From Flavobacterium sp. (GTDB lineage Bacteria > Bacteroidota > Bacteroidia > Flavobacteriales > Flavobacteriaceae): a stretch of 64,000 bases of DNA. This document shows positions 19,484-29,385 of the stretch, piece after piece. The DNA lies in assembly GCF_027484205.1 (NCBI RefSeq), contig NZ_JAIXUB010000024.1:62001-126000 (forward strand), read 5' to 3'. The stretch's first letter is position 1, and each line of letters begins with the position of its first letter. Both the position numbers and the translations under genes were made by a program. Under the pieces are notes generated by a model. It saw nothing but the letters and a program-made list of their open reading frames with translations, had not been told where the DNA came from and ran no database searches.

Positions 19484-19586
19484 GGAGCGAATGGTTTGTT
19501 CTTTTTTTGCAATCCGTTTTCCTGCTTTCCGTTCTATCTCGTCTCGTTCCAAAAAACGAGACGGGATGCCACTGCAATCAGGGCTA
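19484..19586 (+). repeat. Large dispersed hairpin repeat, copy B
   Basis: The left box GGAGCGAATGG starts at 19484, TTCCTGCTTTCCGTT is in the middle and CAATCAGGGCTA closes the element. The hairpin arms are ATCTCGTCTCGTT (19536-19548) and AACGAGACGGGAT (19555-19567): 13 bp with one G-U pair. It lies between divergent rarA and rhomboid genes. Confidence 0.8.
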
Positions 19587-19695
19587 GAAAGTTTTCCTAT
19601 TTTGTGAAAAGCAATTTTCAAAACAGCATTTCTTAAAATAGAAACTCTGACAAAATAGCATTAAATGATTATTGGTTGTATTTTTGATAAACATA

Positions 19696-19720
19696 TGTCA
19701 CACTGAGCTTGTCGAAGTGC
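19696..19720 (+). repeat. Short dispersed repeat TGTCACACTGAGCTTGTCG...
   Basis: This GTCACACTGAGC-type repeat overlaps the region just before the rhomboid start. Read through in frame it would add CHTELVEV to the rhomboid N-terminus, which is the repeat and not protein. Related copies are at 59048-59098 and, degraded, 60928-60975. Confidence 0.65.
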
Positions 19721-19728
19721 TTTTTTCC

Positions 19729-20514
19729 ATGAGACACAATAACGAAATAAACCATTTTAAATTTTCACCATCAACTTGGATTGTACCAACGTTTTTGTTG
19801 GTTTTGATTTGGTTTGTATTTTACATAGACAATTCCTTCAACCTAGATTTAAACAATCACGGAATTCTTCCAAGAACGTTCTCAGGATTGCAAGGTGTAA
19901 TTTTCAGTCCGTTTTTGCACGGCGATTTGAGTCATATTGCTAATAATTCGTTACCACTTTTTATTTTAACAACCGCATTGATTTATTTCTACCGAGAAGT
20001 TTCATTGAAAGTTTTAGTTTATGGAATACTTTTTTCAGGAATTATCACTTGGATTATTGGTCGCGAATCTTTTCATATTGGCGCAAGTGGATTAATTTAT
20101 GTTTTGGTTTCCTTCATTTTTTTTAAAGGAATGATGACACAATATTATCGATTGATGGCGTTATCACTTGCTGTTGTAGTTTTATATGGCGGAATGATTT
20201 GGTATGTTTTTCCTGATGTAGACCACAAAATTTCTTGGGAAGGACATTTAGCAGGATTACTCACAGGATTTGTTTTTGCAGTAAAATTCAAAACTCCTGA
20301 TTATGTAAAAGACATACAATACGAATGGGAGAAACCTGATTTCAATCCGCAAGAAGATGCTTTCATGAAACGATTTGATGAAAATGGAAATTTTGTGAAT
20401 CCACCAAAACCCGAAGAATTATTGGAATTGGAAGATTTACAGGAAGAAGTTGTTTCACAACCGATTCAGTATGTTTATATTTTTAAAGAAGCGACAGACG
20501 ATAACAAACAATAA
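19729..20514 (+). CDS. Rhomboid family intramembrane serine protease
   Basis: The 261-aa protein is a polytopic rhomboid with six or so membrane helices. The catalytic dyad is visible: Ser120 in HIGASGLIY and His173 in WEGHLAGLLTG. The HGDLSHIANN motif in the second helix is typical, with His and Asn lining the oxyanion hole. A 50-residue cytoplasmic tail rich in Glu follows. The ATG at 19729 (MRHNNEINHF) is chosen because the upstream frame is only repeat sequence. It is flanked on both sides by copies B and C of the large repeat. Confidence 0.92.
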   Translation: MRHNNEINHFKFSPSTWIVPTFLLVLIWFVFYIDNSFNLDLNNHGILPRTFSGLQGVIFSPFLHGDLSHIANNSLPLFILTTALIYFYREVSLKVLVYGILFSGIITWIIGRESFHIGASGLIYVLVSFIFFKGMMTQYYRLMALSLAVVVLYGGMIWYVFPDVDHKISWEGHLAGLLTGFVFAVKFKTPDYVKDIQYEWEKPDFNPQEDAFMKRFDENGNFVNPPKPEELLELEDLQEEVVSQPIQYVYIFKEATDDNKQ

Positions 20515-20528
20515 AATGATTGGCTAAT

Positions 20529-20633
20529 TAGCCCTGATAGAAATGAAAATCTCGTCTCGTTTTTTTGAACGAGACTAGATTGTAATGTATAGCAGGAATA
20601 TGGATTGCTGATAAAGCCCAAGCCATTCGCTCC
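20529..20633 (-). repeat. Large dispersed hairpin repeat, copy C
   Basis: On the minus strand it reads GGAGCGAATGGCTTGGGC... ...CCATATTCCTGCTATAC... ...ATCAGGGCTA. The hairpin arms lie at 20548-20561 and 20568-20581 and pair over 14 positions with one mismatch. The arm sequence is nearly that of copy B, 1 kb away. It lies between convergent rhomboid and rlmB genes. Confidence 0.8.
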
Positions 20634-20651
20634 TCAATAACCCGAAACTTT

Positions 20652-21386
20652 TTAACCTCTTTGTCTTACAGTTTCATATAAAAAAGCTCCGCAAGCCACA
20701 GAAACATTTAGCGAACCTATAGTTCCAAACATTGGTAACTTTCCTTTTGCATCTACAATTTTCAAAACAGATGGATTGATTCCGCGGTCTTCACTTCCCA
20801 TGATGATGGCAACAGGTTCGTTAAGAGAAATGTCATAAATGCTATCTTCGGTTTTTTCTGTTGCAGCAACAGTTTTAATTCCGCTACCTTGAAGGTAAAA
20901 AATGGCGTCTTTTATGTGGTCAACTTTACAAATTGGCACATTAAAAACCGCACCAGCAGATGTTTTTACAGTATCGCCATTCACAGGTGCCGAACCTGTT
21001 TTTTGAACTATAATTCCGTCAACGCCAGTACATTCGGCAGTTCTAATTATGGCACCAAAATTTCGAGCATCGCTCAATTGATCAAGGATTAAAAACAGAG
21101 GCATTTTTCCGCTCTCAACAACACTGTCAACAAGAGTTTCTAGTTTTACAAACGAGATAGGAGCAATGGTTGCCACCGCACCTTGATGATTATTTGGAGT
21201 TAATCGGTTTAATTTTTCTACAGGAACATAAGAGAAATTGATGCTATTTTTTTTCATCGCTTTCATCAATTCCTGCATCAATTCGCTTTGAGCATCACTT
21301 TGAACAAAGACTTTATCGATTTCTTTTCCTGCATTTATAGCTTCTATAATTGCTCTAATTCCGAAGATTTGGTTTTCTTTTTCCAT
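20652..21386 (-). CDS. rlmB: 23S rRNA Gm2251-type 2'-O-methyltransferase (SpoU/TrmH family)
   Basis: The 244-aa protein has an N-terminal RNA-binding substrate domain (NQIFGIRAIIEAI) and a C-terminal SPOUT domain with the three knot motifs: LDQLSDARNFGAIIRTAE, IMGSEDRGI and LNVSVACGAFLYE. The first holds the catalytic Arg. RlmB is the most likely member, judged from length and the N-terminal GIRAI; another TrmH-family specificity cannot be excluded. Its start is preceded by TACCTTTG and four bases. Confidence 0.88.
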   Translation of the reverse strand: MEKENQIFGIRAIIEAINAGKEIDKVFVQSDAQSELMQELMKAMKKNSINFSYVPVEKLNRLTPNNHQGAVATIAPISFVKLETLVDSVVESGKMPLFLILDQLSDARNFGAIIRTAECTGVDGIIVQKTGSAPVNGDTVKTSAGAVFNVPICKVDHIKDAIFYLQGSGIKTVAATEKTEDSIYDISLNEPVAIIMGSEDRGINPSVLKIVDAKGKLPMFGTIGSLNVSVACGAFLYETVRQRG

Positions 21387-21390
21387 GGCG

Positions 21391-21398
21391 CAAAGGTA
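21391..21398 (-). promoter_or_regulatory. -7 element TACCTTTG four bases before rlmB
   Basis: On the minus strand TACCTTTG-CGCC-ATG fits TAnnTTTG exactly. With the start site expected about five bases after the G, transcription would begin at the ATG. Confidence 0.5.
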
Positions 21399-21474
21399 GT
21401 TATTAGGAATTAAAAATTAAGAATTAAAAATTGATAAAAAACAACTTAATTCATAATTCATAATTTTTAATTAC

Positions 21475-23139
21475 TTAAAAGGTTGCTTTCAGACTAATAT
21501 GAACAATTGAATTAGAAAGTTTTATGGCTTGTTCGTTAGTACTTCCGTTGGCGTAAATCAAATTGAAAAGTCCGTTTTTTGTCAATAATCCAAATCCGAA
21601 ACCAAGTCCAAGAAGATTGCCTTTTGTATCGGTAGTTTTATCTTGAAAATAACCATAATCAATGATAGAATGCACATAAATATTTGACGAGAGTACGTAG
21701 CGGTATTCGGTTAAAATAGAAGAAAAGATGTTGCCTTGCAAACTATTCTCATTAAAACCACGAATCGAATTGATTCCGCCAAAACGATGCAACTCATTAA
21801 TAATATAATCATCACTTTGCAAATAGAAATTCTGAGTTTTTAAATTGACGACATTCTTATCATTAAGGTACAAATTGTGTTTTAGATTCAAACTTCCAAA
21901 AAACTGTGAATTACTTTGAAATTTAGATTCGCGTTTTCCTGTTCCAATTTTCACACTATAATTACTTTTTTCAGAAAACAGAAAATCATCTTGTTTAAAA
22001 TCGACAAACTCGAAAGTTGATGTAATAAATTGGTTTTCAAAGTCACTTAAAGTCGAAGTGTTTACATTATTAATATCACTAGATTCAGCCGATTGATAAC
22101 CTAAATACAATCTGGTATTGTAATTAAAATAATATCCCAAATCAATTGATGTTTGTGTGTTTTGAAAGGTGCTGTCTTGCTTGAAAATATTTAATTGCGC
22201 TTTCAAACCAATCGGACTTTTAAAAATATAAGGAAGTTCCAAACCTAGATTAAACGTTTTTTGATCTTCGCCATTACTTTTCCAATACAAAGCTATTTTC
22301 TCACCTGAATTTAGAATATTGTTCAAAGTCAAATCCAGATAACCATTAAAAATAACTTTAGAATTTTCATCGTTAGAAAAACCAATAAAACCATCAAAGT
22401 TATTCGCTTTAGCTTTTTCTAAATAAACATAAACTTCCGTAGAATCTTTAGTAAACAAAATCTCAGGATATTTAGTCTGCTTCACAAATCGATATTGTTC
22501 AATGTCTTTGTACAGTTTTTCCAAATTCTGCTGATTGAAAACTCTTTTTTTATAAAGTCTTTTCAGATTTTTCTTGTGACCTTCAGGAAATTTGTCATAT
22601 CCATTAATTACAATATCATTCAGTTGACGCTTCTGTTCAGTTTTTACATTCAAGTCTGCAGTAACAAAACCGTTTTTGTTTTTAATGTTTTGTAACTTCA
22701 CTTTTGCCATCGAAAAACCATTTGTTTCTAATTGCTTCAATGTAGTATTCAAAAAAGCTTCACTTTCAACAAAAGGCAATTTCAAAGTATCATTTTTAAC
22801 TTCATAAATTCCCCAATTTTTTAAGGCATAATCTTTACCTATATATATATGTATAAAATTAGTTTTTTCACCTATATTATATAAGTAAAAAAAAGTACTA
22901 TCATTTTCCTTTTTACTTTCTATAATTTCTTGTTCTAAAAAACCAATCTTCAACAACTTTTCCGAAAACAATTTAGTTTCATCAACAACACCTTTGGTAT
23001 TGCTAAAAGATTTAGTATGACCTACAGAATCGATAACTTTAGTTTGCTTATCATTTTTACCAACAATCTTCAAATGCATATTTTGCCCAAAGTTATTTAG
23101 GGAAAAAAAGAAAATAAAAAGTAATGTTAGTTTCTTCAT
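21475..23139 (-). CDS. Outer-membrane beta-barrel protein of the Omp85/BamA-like type
   Basis: The 554-aa protein has a signal peptide (MKKLTLLFIFFFSLNNFG), POTRA-like segments (KRQLNDIVINGYDKFPEGH...LYKDIEQYRFV) and a C-terminal barrel of about 16 strands with LHRFGGINSIRGFNENSL, which resembles the conserved barrel signature of surface-antigen proteins, and an aromatic C-terminus (HISLKATF). It is shorter than BamA, which is usually more than 800 aa, so a TamA-like or accessory Omp85 protein is more likely. The ATG at 23139 is used because the open frame upstream lies in repeat D. Confidence 0.8.
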   Translation of the reverse strand: MKKLTLLFIFFFSLNNFGQNMHLKIVGKNDKQTKVIDSVGHTKSFSNTKGVVDETKLFSEKLLKIGFLEQEIIESKKENDSTFFYLYNIGEKTNFIHIYIGKDYALKNWGIYEVKNDTLKLPFVESEAFLNTTLKQLETNGFSMAKVKLQNIKNKNGFVTADLNVKTEQKRQLNDIVINGYDKFPEGHKKNLKRLYKKRVFNQQNLEKLYKDIEQYRFVKQTKYPEILFTKDSTEVYVYLEKAKANNFDGFIGFSNDENSKVIFNGYLDLTLNNILNSGEKIALYWKSNGEDQKTFNLGLELPYIFKSPIGLKAQLNIFKQDSTFQNTQTSIDLGYYFNYNTRLYLGYQSAESSDINNVNTSTLSDFENQFITSTFEFVDFKQDDFLFSEKSNYSVKIGTGKRESKFQSNSQFFGSLNLKHNLYLNDKNVVNLKTQNFYLQSDDYIINELHRFGGINSIRGFNENSLQGNIFSSILTEYRYVLSSNIYVHSIIDYGYFQDKTTDTKGNLLGLGFGFGLLTKNGLFNLIYANGSTNEQAIKLSNSIVHISLKATF

Positions 23140-23144
23140 TATAA

Positions 23145-23261
23145 GGAGCGAATGGCTCGGGTTATATAAGTAATCCATATTCCTGCTGCCTTTCCAAATC
23201 TTTTTTGTAATCTCGAGCGCAGTCGAGAGACAAAAAAGGATTTTCCCTTGCATCAGGGCTA
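23145..23261 (+). repeat. Large dispersed hairpin repeat, copy D
   Basis: The boxes are GGAGCGAATGGC, CCATATTCCTGCTGCC and CATCAGGGCTA. The hairpin arms are AATCTTTTTTGT (23197-23208) and ACAAAAAAGGATT (23230-23242) with one bulged base. The tip carries a nested palindrome, TCTCGA / TCGAGA. With the rpsL promoter it fills the 318-base spacer 23140-23457; I see no further gene there. Confidence 0.8.
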
Positions 23262-23373
23262 CAGAGCTATTCATTCTAATTTTTGTTACCGATGTAAAAA
23301 TAACGTAAAAATTCAGAGTTTAATATATTTTTTCAGCTCTTAAGAAATGTTGTTGAAAATTAATGAATTATGA

Positions 23374-23404
23374 TTTTTTTTATTGAAAATAATTACTACA
23401 TTTG
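23374..23404 (+). promoter_or_regulatory. Promoter of the rpsL-rpsG-fusA-rpsJ operon
   Basis: The -7 box TACATTTG is at 23397-23404, and a T-rich -33 (TTTT at 23374-23377) lies 19 bases upstream. A small CCCG/CGGG hairpin sits at 23409-23423, at the expected 5' end of the mRNA. Confidence 0.6.
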
Positions 23405-23457
23405 CAACCCCGTAAAAAGCGGGAATTTTATAAACAAGTAATTTTTAGTATTTAATT

Positions 23458-23841
23458 ATGCCAACTATTCAACAATTAGTAAGAACAGGAAGAACTCAGA
23501 TCACTAAGAAGAGTAAATCGGTTGCTTTAGATTCTTGTCCTCAAAGAAGAGGTGTTTGTACGCGTGTTTACACTACAACTCCAAAAAAACCAAACTCTGC
23601 AATGCGTAAAGTAGCGCGTGTACGTTTGACAAATGGAAACGAAGTGAATGCTTACATCCCAGGAGAAGGACACAATTTACAAGAGCACTCGATAGTATTA
23701 GTGAGAGGCGGAAGAGTAAAAGATTTACCAGGAGTTAGATACCACATCGTTCGTGGTGCACTTGATACCTCAGGTGTAGCAGGAAGAACGCAACGTAGAT
23801 CTAAGTATGGTGCAAAACGTCCAAAAGAGGCGAAAAAGTAA
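23458..23841 (+). CDS. rpsL: 30S ribosomal protein S12
   Basis: uS12 shapes the decoding centre of the small subunit. The 127-aa sequence is full length and contains [20 protein letters not shown] and [17 protein letters not shown]. Lysines at the positions usually altered in streptomycin-resistant mutants (K43/K44 and the RVKDLPG Lys) are present. It is the first gene of the str-type operon, 54 bases after the -7 box. Confidence 0.99.
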
Positions 23842-23870
23842 TTTTTAAAACTTTTATTTAAAGAAAAGAC

Positions 23871-24347
23871 ATGAGAAAAAGAGCAGCAAAGAAAAGACCT
23901 CTTTTACCAGATCCAAGGTTTAATGACCAATTGGTAACACGTTTTGTAAACAACTTAATGTGGGATGGTAAAAAATCTACAGCTTTTAAAGTATTTTATG
24001 ATGCATTAGACATCGTAGAAGCAAAAAAGAATAATGATGAGAAATCAACATTAGAAGTATGGAAAGATGCTTTAACTAACGTTATGCCTCACGTAGAAGT
24101 ACGTAGTCGTAGAGTAGGTGGAGCTACATTTCAAATTCCAATGCAAATTCGTCCAGACCGTAAAATTTCTATGGCAATGAAATGGATGATTCTTTATGCA
24201 AGAAGAAGAAACGAAAAATCAATGGCTTCTAAACTAGCAGGTGAAATTTTAGCAGCAGCTAAAGAAGAAGGTGCAGCAGTTAAGAAAAGAATGGATACTC
24301 ACAAAATGGCAGATGCTAATAAAGCATTCTCTCACTTCAGATTTTAA
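23871..24347 (+). CDS. rpsG: 30S ribosomal protein S7
   Basis: uS7 nucleates assembly of the 30S head and lies at the E site. The 158-aa protein has the expected [17 protein letters not shown] start, the beta-hairpin region [16 protein letters not shown] and the conserved MALKW-like segment [14 protein letters not shown]. It lies 29 bases after rpsL. Confidence 0.99.
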   Translation: MRKRAAKKRPLLPDPRFNDQLVTRFVNNLMWDGKKSTAFKVFYDALDIVEAKKNNDEKSTLEVWKDALTNVMPHVEVRSRRVGGATFQIPMQIRPDRKISMAMKWMILYARRRNEKSMASKLAGEILAAAKEEGAAVKKRMDTHKMADANKAFSHFRF

Positions 24348-24357
24348 TTCATAAGAA

Positions 24358-26514
24358 ATGGCTAGAGATTTAAAATTCACAAGAAATATTGGTATTGCAG
24401 CTCACATTGATGCTGGAAAAACTACCACTACTGAACGTATATTATTCTACACAGGAAAATCACACAAAATTGGTGAAGTACATGATGGTGCTGCAACAAT
24501 GGACTGGATGGCACAAGAGCAAGAAAGAGGTATTACAATTACTTCTGCTGCTACAACTTGTGAGTGGAGTTTCCCAACAGAACAAGGTAAACCATTACCA
24601 GGTTCTCAGGATTACCACTTCAATATTATTGATACTCCAGGACACGTTGACTTTACTGTAGAGGTAAACCGTTCTTTACGTGTACTTGATGGTTTAGTTT
24701 TCTTATTTTCTGCTGTTGATGGTGTTGAGCCTCAATCAGAAACTAACTGGAGACTTGCTGATCAATATAGAGTTCCACGTATGGGATTCGTAAATAAAAT
24801 GGACCGTCAAGGTTCTAATTTCTTAATGGTTTGTCAACAAGTTAGAGACATGTTAAAATCTAACGCAGTTGCAATTACTTTACCAATCGGTGAAGAAAAT
24901 GACTTTAAAGGAGTTGTAGATTTAGTAAAAAATCAAGCTATTGTTTGGCATGATGCTACACAAGGAGCTACTTTTGATATTGTGCCTATCCCAGAGGATA
25001 TGCTTGCAGAAGTTAAAGAATACAGATCTATATTAATTGAAGCTGTTGCTGATTATGATGAAAATCTTCTTGATAAATACATGGAAGACGAAAACTCTAT
25101 TACAGAGGAAGAAATCAACAACGCTTTAAGAGCAGCTACAATTGACATGGCTATCATTCCTATGATTGCTGGTTCTTCTTTCAAAAACAAAGGAGTTCAA
25201 TTTATGTTAGATGCAGTTTGTAAATATTTACCGTCTCCTTTAGATAAAGAAGGTATTGAAGGAATTCATCCTGATGATGCTGATTTATTAGAAGAAGATC
25301 AAACAAAAATCTTACGTCGTCCTGATGTAAAAGAGCCGTTCGCAGCTTTAGCATTTAAAATTGCTACTGATCCTTATGTTGGTCGTTTAGCTTTCTTCCG
25401 TGCTTATTCAGGTCGTTTAGATGCAGGTTCATATATCTTGAATACTCGTTCTGGAAATAAAGAAAGAATTTCTCGTATCTACCAAATGCACGCTAACAAA
25501 CAAAACCCAATCGAGTATATCGAGGCAGGAGATATTGGCGCAGCAGTTGGATTTAAAGATATTAAGACTGGAGATACAATGTGTGATGAAAAACACCCAA
25601 TTATTCTTGAGTCAATGAAATTCCCTGATCCAGTAATTGGTATCGCGATTGAGCCAAAAACTAAAGCTGACGTTGATAAAATGGGTATGGCTTTAGCAAA
25701 ATTAGCTGAAGAAGATCCAACATTTACTGTAAGAACAGACGAAGCTTCTGGACAAACGATTATCTCAGGTATGGGTGAGTTACACTTAGACATTCTTGTA
25801 GATCGTATGAAAAGAGAATTCAAAGTTGAGGTTAACCAAGGTGAACCACAAGTTGAGTACAAAGAAGCTTTTACAAAATCAGCACAACACAGAGAAGTTT
25901 ACAAAAAACAATCTGGAGGTCGTGGTAAATTCGGGGATATTGTTTTCCGTTTAGAGCCAGCTGACTTAGTTGATGGAAAAGCACCTGTTGGATTACAGTT
26001 CGTAAATGAAGTTAAAGGAGGAAACGTTCCTAAAGAATATATTCCTGCTGTTGAAAAAGGTTTCAAAGAAGCTATGAAAGCAGGTCCATTAGCTGGATAT
26101 ACTGTAGATAGTTTAAAAGTTACTTTATTAGACGGTTCATACCATCCAGTGGATTCTGATGCTCTTTCTTTTGAATTAGCAGCAAAAATGGGATACAAAG
26201 AAGTAGCTAAGGCTGCTGGAGCTGTTGTCCTTGAGCCAATTATGAAAATTGAAGTTATTACTCCAGAAGAAAATATGGGTGATATCGTAGGAGATTTAAA
26301 TAGAAGAAGAGGTCAAGTTAATGATATGGGTGACAGAAATGGAGCTAAAACTATCAAAGCTAATGTGCCACTTTCCGAAATGTTTGGATATGTTACTACT
26401 TTAAGAACTTTGTCTTCTGGTAGAGCGACTTCTACAATGGAATTTTCACATTACGAACAAACTCCTTCTAATATTTCAGAAGAAGTTATCAAAAAAGCAA
26501 AAGGTAACGCTTAA
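24358..26514 (+). CDS. fusA: Elongation factor G
   Basis: This translocation GTPase has 718 aa. G1 is [10 protein letters not shown]2 is in [12 protein letters not shown]3 is DTPGHVDF and G4 is NKMD, followed by the usual domains II to V. Domain IV starts around QVEYKEAF. It lies 10 bases after rpsG. The tuf gene that follows fusA in E. coli is absent here; rpsJ comes next instead. Confidence 0.98.
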   Translation: MARDLKFTRNIGIAAHIDAGKTTTTERILFYTGKSHKIGEVHDGAATMDWMAQEQERGITITSAATTCEWSFPTEQGKPLPGSQDYHFNIIDTPGHVDFTVEVNRSLRVLDGLVFLFSAVDGVEPQSETNWRLADQYRVPRMGFVNKMDRQGSNFLMVCQQVRDMLKSNAVAITLPIGEENDFKGVVDLVKNQAIVWHDATQGATFDIVPIPEDMLAEVKEYRSILIEAVADYDENLLDKYMEDENSITEEEINNALRAATIDMAIIPMIAGSSFKNKGVQFMLDAVCKYLPSPLDKEGIEGIHPDDADLLEEDQTKILRRPDVKEPFAALAFKIATDPYVGRLAFFRAYSGRLDAGSYILNTRSGNKERISRIYQMHANKQNPIEYIEAGDIGAAVGFKDIKTGDTMCDEKHPIILESMKFPDPVIGIAIEPKTKADVDKMGMALAKLAEEDPTFTVRTDEASGQTIISGMGELHLDILVDRMKREFKVEVNQGEPQVEYKEAFTKSAQHREVYKKQSGGRGKFGDIVFRLEPADLVDGKAPVGLQFVNEVKGGNVPKEYIPAVEKGFKEAMKAGPLAGYTVDSLKVTLLDGSYHPVDSDALSFELAAKMGYKEVAKAAGAVVLEPIMKIEVITPEENMGDIVGDLNRRRGQVNDMGDRNGAKTIKANVPLSEMFGYVTTLRTLSSGRATSTMEFSHYEQTPSNISEEVIKKAKGNA

Positions 26515-26525
26515 TTTTTAACAAG

Positions 26526-26831
26526 ATGAGTCAAAAAATTAGAATAAAATTAAAATCTTACGATCACATGTTGGTTGATAAATCAGCTGAGAAAATCGTA
26601 AAAACTGTGAAAAGCACAGGTGCTGTTGTAACAGGTCCAATTCCGTTACCAACTCACAAAAAAATATTTACTGTATTACGTTCTCCACACGTTAACAAAA
26701 AATCTAGAGAACAGTTTGAAGTAATGTCTTATAAAAGATTATTAGATATTTACTCTTCTTCTTCAAAAACTATTGATGCTTTAATGAAATTAGAGTTGCC
26801 GAGTGGTGTAGAAGTTGAGATTAAAGTTTAA
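26526..26831 (+). CDS. rpsJ: 30S ribosomal protein S10
   Basis: uS10 (NusE) is a 30S head protein and an antitermination factor. The 101-aa protein shows [20 protein letters not shown] and [29 protein letters not shown]. It forms the end of the str unit: a strong terminator and a new promoter separate it from rplC, so it is not the head of the S10 operon here. Confidence 0.99.
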   Translation: MSQKIRIKLKSYDHMLVDKSAEKIVKTVKSTGAVVTGPIPLPTHKKIFTVLRSPHVNKKSREQFEVMSYKRLLDIYSSSSKTIDALMKLELPSGVEVEIKV

Positions 26832-26853
26832 TTTCAAAATTACATTAAGTTTG

Positions 26854-26889
26854 AAAACCGCTAAAAACAATAACTTTAGCGGTTTTTTT
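26854..26889 (+). terminator. Strong terminator between rpsJ and rplC
   Basis: A perfect 12-bp stem (AAAACCGCTAAA at 26854, TTTAGCGGTTTT at 26875) with a 9-base loop runs into T residues. It splits the str and S10 clusters into separate transcription units. Confidence 0.92.
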
Positions 26890-26905
26890 AAACTTTAAAA
26901 TAATA

Positions 26906-26936
26906 TTTGGTGGTTGCAATATTAGTTGTATATTTG
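26906..26936 (+). promoter_or_regulatory. Promoter of the rplC-rplQ ribosomal operon
   Basis: TTTG at 26906-26909, exactly 19 bases, then TATATTTG at 26929-26936: an ideal match to the Bacteroidota -33/-7 consensus. The transcript would start near 26942, leaving a leader of about 55 bases before rplC. Confidence 0.85.
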
Positions 26937-26997
26937 CACCCTCAAAAGAGGCGATATGTATCGTTCTCAAAATTAATTAATTAATAAATTGTTTAAT

Positions 26998-27615
26998 ATG
27001 TCTGGGTTAATTGGAAGAAAAATCGGCATGACTAGCATTTTCGATGAAAACGGGAAAAACATTCCTTGTACAGTAATCGAAGCTGGGCCTTGTGTCGTTA
27101 CCCAAGTCAGAACCAATGAGGTTGACGGGTATGAAGCTCTTCAACTTGGTTTCGATGACAAAACAGAAAAACACGCTACCAAAGCTGACTTAGGTCACTT
27201 TAAAAAAGCTGGTACTTCTGCTAAAAAGAAAGTCGTTGAATTCCAAGGGTTTGAAGGTGAGTTTAAGTTAGGTGATAATATCACTGTTGAGGTATTCAAT
27301 GAAGGAGAATTTGTTGATGTACAAGGTGTTTCTAAAGGAAAAGGTTTTCAAGGTGTTGTAAAACGTCACGGTTTTGGTGGTGTTGGACAAGCTACACATG
27401 GTCAACACAATCGTTTAAGAGCGCCAGGTTCTGTAGGAGCATCATCTTATCCGTCACGTGTATTCAAAGGAATGCGTATGGCTGGAAGAATGGGTGGTGA
27501 TAATGTAAAAGTACAAAATCTTAGAGTTTTGAAAGTAGTTGCAGAAAAAAATCTACTTGTTGTTAAAGGAGCTATTCCTGGATGCAAAAACTCTTATGTA
27601 ATCATTCAGAAGTAA
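26998..27615 (+). CDS. rplC: 50S ribosomal protein L3
   Basis: uL3 is an early-assembly protein near the peptidyl-transferase centre. The 205-aa frame begins [12 protein letters not shown] at the ATG at 26998; an upstream in-frame TTG is unlikely. The finger region [20 protein letters not shown] carries the Gln that is methylated in other bacteria. The stop overlaps the rplD start (TAATG), suggesting translational coupling. Confidence 0.98.
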   Translation: MSGLIGRKIGMTSIFDENGKNIPCTVIEAGPCVVTQVRTNEVDGYEALQLGFDDKTEKHATKADLGHFKKAGTSAKKKVVEFQGFEGEFKLGDNITVEVFNEGEFVDVQGVSKGKGFQGVVKRHGFGGVGQATHGQHNRLRAPGSVGASSYPSRVFKGMRMAGRMGGDNVKVQNLRVLKVVAEKNLLVVKGAIPGCKNSYVIIQK

Positions 27616-28244
27616 TGGAAGTAAAAGTATTAGACATCAACGGAAAAGAAACTGGAAGAAAAGTTCAACTTTCTGATTCAGTTTTCGCAATTGAGCCAAA
27701 TAATCACGCAGTATATCTTGATGTGAAGCAATATCTTGCTAATCAAAGACAAGGAACTCACAAAGCTAAAGAAAGAGCTGAAGTTGCAGGTTCTACTCGT
27801 AAGATTAAAAAACAAAAAGGTACTGGTACAGCTCGTGCAGGTAGTAAAAAATCTCCGGTTTTTAAAGGAGGTGGAACTATCTTCGGACCTAGACCAAGAA
27901 GTTATTCTTTTAAATTGAATAAAAGTTTAAAAAGATTGGCGAGAAAATCTGCCTTCTCTTTGAAAGCTAAAGAATCTAATTTAATCGTAGTTGAAGATTT
28001 TAATTTTGAAACTCCAAACACTAAAAAATTCATTAGTGTTTTGAAAGCCTTAGGGTTAGAAAATAAAAAATCTTTATTTGTATTGGGTGATTCAAATAAA
28101 AATGTATATTTGTCGTCACGTAATTTAAAAGCATCTAGCGTTGTAACTAATTCTGAATTAAGTACTTACGCTATTTTAAATGCTAATAATTTAGTTCTTT
28201 TAGAGGGTTCTTTAGAAGGAATTGAAGAAAATTTAAGTAAATAA
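27615..28244 (+). CDS. rplD: 50S ribosomal protein L4
   Basis: uL4 lines the exit tunnel and, in E. coli, represses its own operon. The true start is the ATG at 27615 ([14 protein letters not shown]), overlapping the rplC stop by one base; this gives 209 aa. The extended tunnel loop is recognisable from KQKGTGTARAGSKKSPVFKG. No E. coli-like S10 leader is evident before rplC. Confidence 0.98.
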   Translation: MEVKVLDINGKETGRKVQLSDSVFAIEPNNHAVYLDVKQYLANQRQGTHKAKERAEVAGSTRKIKKQKGTGTARAGSKKSPVFKGGGTIFGPRPRSYSFKLNKSLKRLARKSAFSLKAKESNLIVVEDFNFETPNTKKFISVLKALGLENKKSLFVLGDSNKNVYLSSRNLKASSVVTNSELSTYAILNANNLVLLEGSLEGIEENLSK

Positions 28245-28250
28245 AAAGCC

Positions 28251-28541
28251 ATGAGTATCATAGTTAAACCTATTATCACAGAAAAAATCACTAAAGATGG
28301 TGAGATTTTCAATCGTTTTGGTTTCGTTGTAGATAAAAAAGCTAATAAAGTACAAATTAAGAAAGCTGTTGAGGCTACTTATGGTGTTTCTGTTGTTAGT
28401 GTTAATACAATGAATGTTAGACCAGATAGAACTACTAAATACACTAAAAGTGGTTTAATAAGTGGAAAGTCAAATGCTTATAAAAAAGCAGTTGTTCAAG
28501 TACAAGAAGGAGAAACAATAGATTTTTACAACAATATCTAA
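28251..28541 (+). CDS. rplW: 50S ribosomal protein L23
   Basis: uL23 lies at the tunnel exit and docks trigger factor and SRP. The 96-aa protein begins MSIIVKPIITEKIT and contains VDKKANKVQIKKAVEATYGV and the later R-rich loop. It lies six bases after rplD. Confidence 0.98.
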   Translation: MSIIVKPIITEKITKDGEIFNRFGFVVDKKANKVQIKKAVEATYGVSVVSVNTMNVRPDRTTKYTKSGLISGKSNAYKKAVVQVQEGETIDFYNNI

Positions 28542-28550
28542 TAAAACAAG

Positions 28551-29375
28551 ATGTCAGTAAGAAAATTAAAACCTATTACCCCGGGTCAGCGTTTTAGAGT
28601 TGTTAATGGTTTTGACGCTATTACAACTGATAAGCCGGAGAGATCATTGATCGCACCGATAAAAAACTCAGGAGGTAGAAATAGTCAAGGAAAAATGACC
28701 ATGCGTTATACAGGCGGTGGTCACAAACAAAGATATCGTATCATTGATTTTAAAAGAACTAAAGTTGGAATTCCAGCAACAGTTAAATCAATTGAGTATG
28801 ATCCAAACAGAACTGCTTTTATCGCATTATTATGGTATGCTGATGGAGAGAAAACGTATATCGTTGCTCAAAACGGTTTACAAGTAGGACAAACTGTTGT
28901 GTCTGGTGAAGATGCAGCTCCAGAAATTGGAAATACTTTACCATTAAGTAAAATTCCTCTAGGAACAGTAATTTCATGTATTGAATTACGTCCTGGACAA
29001 GGTGCTACAATTGCTAGAAGTGCAGGTACTTTTGCTCAATTAATGGCAAGAGATGGTAAATACGCAACAATTAAAATGCCGTCAGGTGAAACAAGATTAA
29101 TCTTGCTTACTTGTTCAGCTACAATTGGAGCAGTATCTAATTCTGATCATCAATTAATTGTATCTGGTAAAGCAGGTAGGACAAGATGGTTAGGAAGAAG
29201 ACCAAGAACTAGACCAGTTGCTATGAACCCAGTTGATCACCCAATGGGTGGTGGTGAAGGACGTTCATCAGGAGGTCATCCACGTTCTAGAAAAGGTCTT
29301 CCTGCTAAAGGTTATAGAACTCGTTCTAAAGTTAACCCGAGTAATAAGTATATTGTTGAACGCAGAAAGAAATAA
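28551..29375 (+). CDS. rplB: 50S ribosomal protein L2
   Basis: uL2 is needed for subunit joining and peptidyl transfer. The 274-aa sequence has [15 protein letters not shown] and the conserved C-terminal loop [20 protein letters not shown] with the functionally important His. Confidence 0.99.
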   Translation: MSVRKLKPITPGQRFRVVNGFDAITTDKPERSLIAPIKNSGGRNSQGKMTMRYTGGGHKQRYRIIDFKRTKVGIPATVKSIEYDPNRTAFIALLWYADGEKTYIVAQNGLQVGQTVVSGEDAAPEIGNTLPLSKIPLGTVISCIELRPGQGATIARSAGTFAQLMARDGKYATIKMPSGETRLILLTCSATIGAVSNSDHQLIVSGKAGRTRWLGRRPRTRPVAMNPVDHPMGGGEGRSSGGHPRSRKGLPAKGYRTRSKVNPSNKYIVERRKK

Positions 29376-29385
29376 TTAGATAGAC

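Noticed and set aside
19400..19621. Minus-strand ORF of 73 codons reading SPDCSGIPSRFLERDE
   Set aside because: It is a translation of large repeat copy B read across the rarA start; such peptides appear wherever the repeat is read in this frame.
19672..19728. N-terminal extension of the rhomboid (CHTELVEV...)
   Set aside because: The extension is encoded by a short dispersed repeat; MRHNNEINHF at 19729 is a better start.
25479..26198. Minus-strand ORFs inside fusA
   Set aside because: Antisense shadows; amino-acid composition is not protein-like.
26940..26951. CCTC/GAGG mini-hairpin before rplC
   Set aside because: It straddles the predicted transcription start, so it would not be fully transcribed.
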